Shown: positions 23,778 through 30,364 of the stretch, one piece after another | How positions within the stretch are numbered: the stretch's first letter is position 1 | Layout: every line of letters starts with the position of its first letter | Source of the DNA: Gemmatimonadota bacterium | Lineage (GTDB): Bacteria; Gemmatimonadota; Gemmatimonadetes; Palauibacterales; Palauibacteraceae | Assembly (NCBI GenBank): GCA_029262175.1 | Contig: JAJCZV010000159.1 | Coordinates: forward strand, 1-34,954 | Length of the DNA stretch: 34,954 bases | Direction: 5' to 3' | The notes under the pieces: model-generated | What the model was told of the DNA's origin: nothing | Database searches by the model: none | The model's input: the letters and a program-made list of their open reading frames with translations, nothing else | Made by a program: the position numbers and the translations under genes

Positions 23778-25999
23778 TGGCACGCGCCGTACGGTCGTCC
23801 GTTTGGTTTCTGGCTCTCTTGCTGGGTGCGCTCGGGTGTGCCGAACCCGACGCTTCCGCTCGTGCGGACCCGCTGCCGGCGACTCGAAGCGACGAGACCG
23901 AAAGAATGGTGGCGCGGCTCGCTCGGTTGGCGGACGAGTTCGAACAGGGGGACTACCCCTACGTGGCTTCGGCATTGCTCCGACAGCTCATGGCCGTCCC
24001 ACCCCAAACCGATCCGATCCGGCGCATATCGTTGAGCGCGGCGATTGCGGATCAGCTGTTCCATGCCGGCCGAATCCAAGAAGCAAGCGAACGGTTCGAG
24101 CAACTTCTCGTTGCCATCGGCCAGGCGCCAGCCGGCGCGGTGCCGCCCGAATTCGCGCAGCATATGCGAGTGAGATCCGCAGCGGCGTATTTCCAGTTGA
24201 GTCAACAGGCGAATTGCGTCGAGCCGGCTTCAACGGCGCGTTGTCTCGTCCCGACGCCACCGGAGGGCGTCCACGTCGAGCAGGAAGCGGCGCGCAAAGC
24301 GCTCGAGATGTGGAAGGGGTTGCTCGAGGACGAGCCGGGCAACGTCGGATGGCGCTGGCTCGTGAACATCGCTCACATGGCCTTGGGAACCTACCCGGAC
24401 TCCGTGCCGGCTCGCTGGCTCATCGACCCTCGCGCTTTCTCGCCCGAGTACGAGGTGGGCCGATTCAGAGATGTGGCGGCGGACGTGGGGCTCGACATGC
24501 TCGGACATGCGGGCGGGATGATCTTGGACGACTTCTCGGGCGATGGTCACCTCGATGTCGTGGCATCGCAGTGGGGCGTGCGGGACCCCATCCGGTACTG
24601 GGTCAACAACACCGATGGGACGTTCACCGAACGCACGGTCGAGGCCGGACTGGAAGGGCTCTTCGGCGGCCTCAACATCGTCCACGCCGACTACAACAAT
24701 GATGGCCGGCTCGACATCCTCGTGTTGCGCGGCGGCTGGATCCTCGGTGGACACCCGAACTCGCTTCTGAGAAACAACGGCGACGGTACGTTCGACGATG
24801 TGACGGACAGCGCCGGTCTACTGGATCCCTGGCACGGGACACAGACCGCCTGTTGGATCGACCATGACAACGACGGCTGGGTCGACCTTTTCATCGGGAA
24901 CGAGTCTACGCCCGACCGTCTCGACCCGAGCCAGCTCTTCCAGAACAACCGCGATGGCACGTTCACGAACGTCGCGCGTGAAGCGCGCGCAGAAGTGATC
25001 GGCTACATCAAAGGCGTGGCGTGCGGCGACGTCGACAACGACGGCTACACCGATATTTTTGTGTCCAGGAAGTTCCAGCCGAACGTCTTGCTCCGCGGAA
25101 ACGGACCCGACCCGTCGGGCCAGTGGACCTATGCGGACGTCACCGGGATCAGCGGAGTCGCCGCGCCCGTCAGCAGCTTCACGACGTGGTTCTGGGACTA
25201 CGACAATGACGGGTGGACGGACATTCTGGTCGCCGGCACACAACCCGTGGTCGAGGAGATCGGCGGAGAATACTTAGACCTTCCGTACGAAACCGAGCTC
25301 ACTCGACTCTATCGAAACGATGGAGACGGGACGTTCACCGATGTCACGGAGCAGGCGCAACTCGAGCGGGGCCTCTCCACGATGGGCGCGAACTACGGAG
25401 ATCTCGACAACGACGGCTTTCTCGACTTCTACGTGGGCACCGGGGACATGGACTTCGACGCGCTTCTCCCAAACCGGATGTTCCGAAACGCGGGCGGAGA
25501 GCGTTTTCAGGAAGTGACGTTCTCGGGTGGTTTCGGGCATCTACAGAAAGGCCATGGAATCGGCTTCGGCGACGTCGACCACGATGGAGACCAAGATATC
25601 CTCGCCCAATTCGGCGGCGCCTACGAAGGCGACCTCGCGTACAGCACGTTGTTCGAGAATCCTGGCCACGGAAACGCATGGGTGACACTCGCGCTCGAGG
25701 GCGTCGATTCGAACCGCGCGGCGATCGGAGCGCGTGTCAAAGTGACGATCGACGGAGAACCAGGGCCACGCGACATCTATCGCACGGTGTCGAGCGGCGG
25801 AAGCTTCGGAGGCAACAGCTTCCAGCTCGAGATCGGTCTTGGAGGCGCGACCAGGATCACATCGATCGCCGTTTCGTGGCCCGTGACCGGTCGCACCGAT
25901 CTCTACACGGACGTAGAGATCAACCGCGCGTACCGCCTGAGGGAGGGCGCCGCGGCCCTCGAGCCTCGGGACCTGGCCGTGGTTCGGCTGTCCCCCTGA
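23777..25999 (+). CDS. CRTAC1-family protein: FG-GAP/VCBS propeller with ASPIC/UnbV domain, lipoprotein
   Basis: A 740-residue exported protein. A lipoprotein signal (WFLALLLGALGC) ends at a lipobox cysteine near residue 21. Residues about 40-215 are helical (TPR-like, with LLRQLMAVPPQTDP and AGRIQEASERFEQLL). From about 230 on it has VCBS/FG-GAP beta-propeller repeats, each with a DxDxDGxxD calcium loop (DYNNDGRLDILV, DHDNDGWVDLFIG, DVDNDGYTDIFV, DYDNDGWTDILV, DLDNDGFLDFYVG, DVDHDGDQDILA). The C-terminal 110 residues match the ASPIC/UnbV domain (NAWVTLALEGVDSNRAAIGARVKV, then RTVSSGGSFGGNS). Such proteins are surface or periplasmic and of unknown role. ATG 23777 overlaps the DksA stop as TGATG. 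Confidence 0.92.
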   Translation: MARAVRSSVWFLALLLGALGCAEPDASARADPLPATRSDETERMVARLARLADEFEQGDYPYVASALLRQLMAVPPQTDPIRRISLSAAIADQLFHAGRIQEASERFEQLLVAIGQAPAGAVPPEFAQHMRVRSAAAYFQLSQQANCVEPASTARCLVPTPPEGVHVEQEAARKALEMWKGLLEDEPGNVGWRWLVNIAHMALGTYPDSVPARWLIDPRAFSPEYEVGRFRDVAADVGLDMLGHAGGMILDDFSGDGHLDVVASQWGVRDPIRYWVNNTDGTFTERTVEAGLEGLFGGLNIVHADYNNDGRLDILVLRGGWILGGHPNSLLRNNGDGTFDDVTDSAGLLDPWHGTQTACWIDHDNDGWVDLFIGNESTPDRLDPSQLFQNNRDGTFTNVAREARAEVIGYIKGVACGDVDNDGYTDIFVSRKFQPNVLLRGNGPDPSGQWTYADVTGISGVAAPVSSFTTWFWDYDNDGWTDILVAGTQPVVEEIGGEYLDLPYETELTRLYRNDGDGTFTDVTEQAQLERGLSTMGANYGDLDNDGFLDFYVGTGDMDFDALLPNRMFRNAGGERFQEVTFSGGFGHLQKGHGIGFGDVDHDGDQDILAQFGGAYEGDLAYSTLFENPGHGNAWVTLALEGVDSNRAAIGARVKVTIDGEPGPRDIYRTVSSGGSFGGNSFQLEIGLGGATRITSIAVSWPVTGRTDLYTDVEINRAYRLREGAAALEPRDLAVVRLSP

Positions 26000-26022
26000 G
26001 CCGACAGGGCATCGTTTCGCGG

Positions 26023-26748
26023 CTAGTCGCGCCGGTGCTCGAGCAGCCATGCGTAGAACCCCGCGTCTTGAAACGTCGGGATCCAGGACGCGTGGTCGAC
26101 CCCGTGTAGCGTGATCAGTTCCGCCTCGCCGTCACAAGCATTGAGGGCATCAACCATTTCGACGGAACGGGAATACTCGATCACGGTGTCGTCGTCGCTG
26201 TGAACCGCTCGAACGGGTACGCCGCTGGCGGCGCAGATCGCGCCGGTGTCGCCCCACCCCGCGATGGGGGCAGCCGCGGCGAACCAATCCGGAGATCGGG
26301 ATAGCAAGTCCCAAGAGCCATTACCACCCATGCTGTAACCGGTGAGATAGACGCGCGACTTATCGACATGATGATCCGTCGTGACCTGATCGAGCAGCTT
26401 ATCGAAGTCAACGGTGCGCCACGTACAGCTGCCCGCGCAGTGCGGAGCCAACACCACGAACGGAAAGTCGATGCCCGACTGGGTGGCATATTTCGCGGGG
26501 TGATGACGGGTATTGGAGCGATCGCCGCCGTGGAGGAACAAGATCATCGGTGCGGCGGCCCCCTCGTTCGAATACCCGGCCGGTAGCGTAACGCTGTACG
26601 GGAGACCTTCAGGACTCTCGGCCTCGATCACCTGCTGCGCGAAGAGTGCGGAATCCGCACCGAGCAACGCGACACACGGCACGAGCAAGACCGTCACGGC
26701 CCAGGCGCGACCGCTGAAGCGCCCCATGCGGGCCATGCGGGCCATCAT
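26023..26748 (-). CDS. Secreted alpha/beta-hydrolase esterase
   Basis: A 241-residue exported hydrolase. Signal peptide residues about 12-38 (ending ALFAQ). The alpha/beta-hydrolase elements are complete: oxyanion strand ILFLHGGD (about 69-76), nucleophile elbow GYSMGG with S139, acid in HSDDDTVIE (D185-D187), and catalytic histidine H219 in HGVDHASW. The overall pattern is that of phospholipase/carboxylesterase or feruloyl-esterase-like proteins, so it probably hydrolyses small esters outside the cytoplasm. The start is ATG 26748, which overlaps the stop of the upstream epimerase gene (ATGATG containing TGA). The N-terminus MMARMARM is encoded by a short tandem repeat. Last gene of the peroxiredoxin-epimerase-esterase operon; convergent with the CRTAC1 gene. 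Confidence 0.9.
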   Translation of the reverse strand: MMARMARMGRFSGRAWAVTVLLVPCVALLGADSALFAQQVIEAESPEGLPYSVTLPAGYSNEGAAAPMILFLHGGDRSNTRHHPAKYATQSGIDFPFVVLAPHCAGSCTWRTVDFDKLLDQVTTDHHVDKSRVYLTGYSMGGNGSWDLLSRSPDWFAAAAPIAGWGDTGAICAASGVPVRAVHSDDDTVIEYSRSVEMVDALNACDGEAELITLHGVDHASWIPTFQDAGFYAWLLEHRRD

Positions 26749-27890
26749 CGAGCGGACCGCTCCCTCCATGCCGCCAAGACCTCGGCCTCGCGTTCGAGCG
26801 AGAGGCCGAAGCGTCGGCGCGTCGTCGCCCAGTCCTGACCGCGGCTCTGGTACTCTTCGATGATGCTCCGCGCCGTATCCGCCAGCGGACGAAACGTGAG
26901 ACCCGCTTCGATCGCACGACGAGCGCTCATCTGGTGGAAGCCTTTTGCTCCGGGCTCGAACGGAGCCGGTGTGGGGTAGTCATCGCTGGGTGGAAACCAG
27001 ATCGGCATATCCGTCATCGCTCCGACCTGCATCTCCTCCAAGAAATCACCGGGGACCCAGGTGAACTTCACCGCGCTCGTCGTGACCGCTCGGATGCCGT
27101 AGAGAAACTCGGCCGTGGTGAGCGGCGAGCCTGGCCCCATCGTATTGAAGATCCCGTTGATGTCCTCTTCGAGGATCCTGATGACGAACGCCGCAAGATC
27201 CTGCGGGTCGATGATTTGGATCGGATCGGTCGGGGCGCCAGGAGCCAACACCTCACCGCCGTGGTGGACCCTCATCGGCCAATACGAAGAGATCGCGTTG
27301 TTATCCCCAGCCCCGATGATCCAGCCCGGACGGAGAATCGTGTAGCGGTCGGGATACGTCTCTTGGACCGCCTGCTCGCACAGAACCTTTAGAGGTCCGT
27401 AATACTTGCCCGGATCCTCGCTGGTGGGGTCATCGATCGTATCGAGCGTGTAGTCCTCCTCGAGCCCCACCTTCTTGAAGTCGGCGTAGGCATCGCCGGT
27501 CGAGACGAACAGGTATCGCTGGACGGCATCGCTCAGAAGCTCGGCCGAATCTCGAACTACGCGCGGCACATACCCGGACGTGTCGATGACGGCGTCCCAT
27601 TCCCCGCCCTCCAGAACACCCAAACCACCGTCGCGGTCGCCGACCAGCTTCTCGACTTCCGGAAAAAGGTGTGGGTTCGTCCGCCCTCGATTGAACAGCG
27701 TGACCGTGTGCCCGCGCGCCATGGCTCGTCGAACCATGTGTGGGCCGATAAAGCCGGTACCACCGATAAACAGGATGCGAAGCGACGCCTGTGCTGGACG
27801 GATCGATCCCAGAGCATTGGCTGGCGCGAGCGCCGCCGCTGTGCCCGCCGCCCCCAACACCTTGATCAGTTCACGTCTAGTTACGGACAT
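26745..27890 (-). CDS. Tat-exported NAD-dependent epimerase/dehydratase family protein
   Basis: A 381-residue extended short-chain dehydrogenase. A twin-arginine signal (TRRELIKVLGAAGTAAALAPANALG) occupies residues 4-28, so it is exported folded with its cofactor. The Rossmann motif GGTGFIG is at 43-49, the catalytic Y-x3-K at Y164-K168 (YYGPLK), and LRPGWIIGAGDN and the FEPGAKGFHQMSARRAIEAGL end follow. It resembles SDR-like reductases/epimerases that act on sugar or similar substrates; the substrate is unknown. It lies 3 bp after the selenoprotein candidate and overlaps the esterase by 4 nt, which indicates one operon. Export of an NAD(P)-type enzyme is unusual, because free NAD(P) is scarce outside the cytoplasm; the bound cofactor may be carried out by Tat. 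Confidence 0.9.
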   Translation of the reverse strand: MSVTRRELIKVLGAAGTAAALAPANALGSIRPAQASLRILFIGGTGFIGPHMVRRAMARGHTVTLFNRGRTNPHLFPEVEKLVGDRDGGLGVLEGGEWDAVIDTSGYVPRVVRDSAELLSDAVQRYLFVSTGDAYADFKKVGLEEDYTLDTIDDPTSEDPGKYYGPLKVLCEQAVQETYPDRYTILRPGWIIGAGDNNAISSYWPMRVHHGGEVLAPGAPTDPIQIIDPQDLAAFVIRILEEDINGIFNTMGPGSPLTTAEFLYGIRAVTTSAVKFTWVPGDFLEEMQVGAMTDMPIWFPPSDDYPTPAPFEPGAKGFHQMSARRAIEAGLTFRPLADTARSIIEEYQSRGQDWATTRRRFGLSLEREAEVLAAWRERSAR

Positions 27891-27893
27891 GAT

Positions 27894-28562
27894 TCACTCT
27901 TTCTGTGATTCTATTTCCGCCAACGCGGCCAAGATGTCCGCGTTCTCCGGTCGAATCCGATGGTTCACCTCAGTCAGTTTCCAGTGGACGCGCCCCTCCA
28001 TGTCGATCACGTAGGTCGTTGGATGGGGGATCGCGCGTCCGCGCGAGTCTTCGTTGTTGAAAATTCCATAGCGCCGGATGACGGCGGCACCCGGGTCAGA
28101 CAGGATGGGATACTCCAGAACGTATCCATCGTTCTCATCCGCCACGCGATCGACCATCATTTGCAGTTCTGCCGGTCCGTCGGACGAGATGCCGAGTAGC
28201 TCGGTCGTGTTTCGTTGTGCCGGTGTCAGTAGGTCACGCAGCTCCCCGAGCTGCTTTGCACAGTAGGGTCACCAGTGACCGCGATAGAACACGAGGACGA
28301 CGTTCTTGTCACCGCGGAACTCCGAGAGCGTGACGGTCTCGCCCGCGAGCGACATCGCGGTGAAATCCGGGGCAACGTCCCCCGCGGTGACGCGTTCGAG
28401 GTCGGTTGGCGGAAGGTCCAGGCCGTCCGCGGGCCCCAAGATGACTTCCTCGACGCTCTCTGGCGCTTCGTCGGGCGACTGTTCGGACACGCACGCAGCG
28501 GTGCCACCCGCGATCGCAAGACACACGAGCCACTCCAGCTTGGAACGTCTGACTGTTCTCAC
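27894..28562 (-). CDS. Peroxiredoxin-like lipoprotein with in-frame TGA at the catalytic cysteine; candidate selenoprotein
   Basis: A 222-residue AhpC/TSA (redoxin) family protein read through one TGA. GTG 28562 with GAGAGA just upstream is my start; TTG 28590-28592 is an alternative. The lipoprotein signal LEWLVCLAIAGGTAAC has its lipid cysteine at residue 25 by my reading. Then an acidic linker, then the redoxin core: GDVAPDFTAMSLAGETVTLSEF and NVVLVFYRGHW. The next codon (28271-28269, position 98) is TGA, followed by PYCAKQLGELRDLL in the same frame, with C101. Family members have FYRGxWCPYC here, so TGA sits at the peroxidatic cysteine. The distal part ends normally (YPILSDPGAAVIRRYGI, TTYVIDMEGRVHW) at 27894. 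Reading it as selenocysteine gives the known UxxC motif. A nonsense mutation is the alternative. The epimerase gene follows after 3 bp. Confidence 0.78.
28238..28254 (-). promoter_or_regulatory. Candidate bacterial SECIS element
   Basis: On the mRNA strand, a perfect 7-bp hairpin GCAGCUC-GGG-GAGCUGC begins 14 nt after the in-frame UGA. The loop is GGG, and its first base is 21 nt after the UGA. Published bacterial SECIS models require a stem with a G near the start of the loop at about 16-37 nt from the UGA, which this fits. It also encodes the conserved KQLGEL helix, so coding constraint could contribute. No lower stem extension was found beyond the 7 bp. Confidence 0.6.
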
Positions 28563-28591
28563 GTCTCTCTCGCCGTTCAGCTGAGCCTGCA

Positions 28592-28634
28592 AGCACCCCT
28601 ATGTGGGTCGGCGCCTGTCGGGCACTAGGGTGCT
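28592..28634 (-). repeat. Long imperfect inverted repeat upstream of the selenoprotein candidate
   Basis: AGCACCC (28592-28598) and GGGTGCT (28628-28634) form a perfect 7-bp outer stem; inner TA and GTG/CAC pairs continue it with two bulges, giving about 12 pairs around a GC-rich centre. It lies between the end of the cysteine-synthase-like gene and the selenoprotein candidate, on the strand of both. No T-run follows, so it is not a classical terminator; it could end the upstream transcript or act in the leader of the peroxiredoxin-like gene. Confidence 0.5.
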
Positions 28635-28668
28635 CCCCAACCATCTAGCGGGCAAGCCCGGCGGAGCG

Positions 28669-29745
28669 TCACCCGGTCAGGTCCCAGGTCTCGAAGCACG
28701 TGCGGCACTCGCGGTTGAAGCTCGTGAAACCGAGGAGCTCCACGCGCGGCGTGAGATGGTCCGGCCTCCCCGGCTCGTCGCGAAGTAGGTCGGTGCTCAG
28801 ATACTTCTTGTTGCTGTCGGGAAAGAGAGTGACGACCGTCGCCTCCGGCCCCATCGCCTGCTGGATTTTCAGGGCGCCGAGCAGATTGGCGCCCGCCGAA
28901 ATCCCCACGCCAAGACCGAGTTCGCAGGCCAGTCGCTGCGCCATCAAAATCGCATCGCCATCGTCTACGGCTACGATCTCGTCAAGCGTGCTCAAGTCCA
29001 CGATCGGTGGGATGAACTCGTCGGAAATGCCCTGTATTCGGTGGTGACCCACCCGATGTCCGGTGCTCATCGTGGGCGAGTTCGACGGCTCGAGCGGGTG
29101 CACCTTGATCCCGTCGTACTGCGAGCGCAGGAAGGTCCCGGTACCCATGATCGTGCCACCCGTGCCGACGCCCGCGACGATCGCGTCGGGGCGGAGCCCG
29201 TGCCCAATCAGCTGCCACCAGATTTCTGGACCCGTCATCGTCTCGTGCGCCTCCGAGTTGTCCTCGTTGGCGAACTGCTTTGGTAGAAACGCGCCCGGCG
29301 TCTTCTCCGCCATCTCCTCAGCCAGTCGAATGCTGCCGAGAAAACCGCCTTGCTCCTCGCTGACCGCGTGGACCTCTGCGCCGAACCCGCGGATCAGGTT
29401 CACCCGCTCCGGACTCATCCAATCGGGCATGAAGATCGAAACGGGATGGCCCATGGCCCGACCGATCGCGGCGAACGAGATCCCCGTGTTCCCGCTCGTC
29501 GCTTCGATGATGAGGGCGCCCGGTTCGATCGTCCCGCGCTCGTAGGCGCGTCGAAGGATGTGGAGCGCCATCCGGTCCTTGACGCTGCCGGTCATGTTGA
29601 GGTTCTCGCTCTTGGCGAAGAGACGTCCCGGCTGGCCATCCAGCGCGTAGTCGATCACCAAGAGCGGAGTGTTACCTATGAGCCGACGGAGTCCCTGGAA
29701 GCGGGCGACGGAGTCGGTCGCCATGAGGGGCACGACCGGTGTCAC
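28669..29745 (-). CDS. PLP-dependent cysteine synthase / cystathionine beta-synthase-like enzyme
   Basis: A 358-residue fold-type II PLP enzyme. The PLP lysine is K56 in [10 protein letters not shown]; the substrate loop TSGNTG is at residues 83-88; the phosphate loop is [12 protein letters not shown] (about 197-208); SAGAN near residue 296 is the C-terminal PLP-ring contact region. These place it among O-acetylserine sulfhydrylases and the catalytic core of cystathionine beta-synthase; the acceptor cannot be told apart by sequence alone. A distinctive C-terminal tail ends [12 protein letters not shown], with two cysteines. Start GTG 29745 overlaps the CBS-pair gene by 4 nt (GTGA); ATG 29724 is an alternative that gives 351 residues. 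The upstream partner encodes the two CBS domains that are fused to this enzyme in eukaryotic cystathionine beta-synthase. Confidence 0.9.
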   Translation of the reverse strand: MTPVVPLMATDSVARFQGLRRLIGNTPLLVIDYALDGQPGRLFAKSENLNMTGSVKDRMALHILRRAYERGTIEPGALIIEATSGNTGISFAAIGRAMGHPVSIFMPDWMSPERVNLIRGFGAEVHAVSEEQGGFLGSIRLAEEMAEKTPGAFLPKQFANEDNSEAHETMTGPEIWWQLIGHGLRPDAIVAGVGTGGTIMGTGTFLRSQYDGIKVHPLEPSNSPTMSTGHRVGHHRIQGISDEFIPPIVDLSTLDEIVAVDDGDAILMAQRLACELGLGVGISAGANLLGALKIQQAMGPEATVVTLFPDSNKKYLSTDLLRDEPGRPDHLTPRVELLGFTSFNRECRTCFETWDLTG

Positions 29746-30161
29746 TGCCTCGCCGGTTTCCGCTTGGACTTCGTGGGGGCGTTCTTCATCACGAAGCGAT
29801 GATCTCTGACCAAGTCCAACAGATCGAACGCGCTTAGAACGCCCACGACCTTTTGCTCGTGCGTGACGAGCACCCGGTGGATCTTGTGGTTCTTCATCAC
29901 GCGCGCGGCGACGCTCGCATCGTCGTACGGCGACACGGTGAACACCTTCTCGGTCATGACCGTCTTGATCGGCGAAGCGGGCTTGAGGTCGGCGAGCAGG
30001 TCGGAAGCCGAAACAATGCCGACCGGTTTTCCCTCGCTGTCGACGACCGGCAAAGCCCCGATCTTGTTGTTGGCCATCATGGTCCGGGCATGACTGATCG
30101 ACACGTGAGGCTGCGTGGTGACCACGTGGGTCGTCATCAGATCGTCGACTTTGGCGTTCAA
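29742..30161 (-). CDS. Stand-alone CBS-domain pair protein
   Basis: A 139-residue protein made of two CBS motifs: the first about residues 8-62 ([19 protein letters not shown] ... GIVSASDLL), the second about 67-122 ([19 protein letters not shown] ... [12 protein letters not shown]), and a basic tail (KSKRKPARQ). A tandem CBS pair binds adenosine-type nucleotides such as AMP, ATP or SAM and tunes a partner protein. TTG at 30161 is used as start: GAAAGGGG sits about 6 nt upstream and no ATG fits before the first strand. The stop overlaps the start of the cysteine-synthase-like gene, so the two are co-translated and may form a complex. Cytoplasmic. Confidence 0.85.
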   Translation of the reverse strand: MNAKVDDLMTTHVVTTQPHVSISHARTMMANNKIGALPVVDSEGKPVGIVSASDLLADLKPASPIKTVMTEKVFTVSPYDDASVAARVMKNHKIHRVLVTHEQKVVGVLSAFDLLDLVRDHRFVMKNAPTKSKRKPARQ

Positions 30162-30364
30162 AGCGGTCCCCTTTCTCCGGTGGAATCACGTTCCTGAACA
30201 GCTCTGACCGCTTTTGAGCAACTCGGGTACCGACGACCTCGCCCGGTGCGCACGCCGCGTATATCGCTGTCCTATGGGCGTTTATGGAGTTGCGGGTGGC
30301 AGAAGTCTACCGGATTCGCCTGGGACATTTCGACACGGGGTGGGACGATCCACCGCCCGGGCTG

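Noticed and set aside
27894..28562. Peroxiredoxin-like gene as a simple pseudogene
   Set aside because: Only one stop codon, placed exactly at the catalytic cysteine, with intact frame, a downstream hairpin and a tightly spaced operon; selenocysteine fits better, though the nonsense option remains open.
28645..28665. GGGC-AA-GCCC dyad as terminator of the cysteine-synthase-like gene
   Set aside because: Only 4 bp stem and no T-run.
28669..30189. Extension of the cysteine-synthase-like frame to 30189 (506 codons)
   Set aside because: The extra N-terminal part overlaps the CBS-pair gene out of frame and is Arg/Asp-rich; the enzyme begins near 29745 or 29724.
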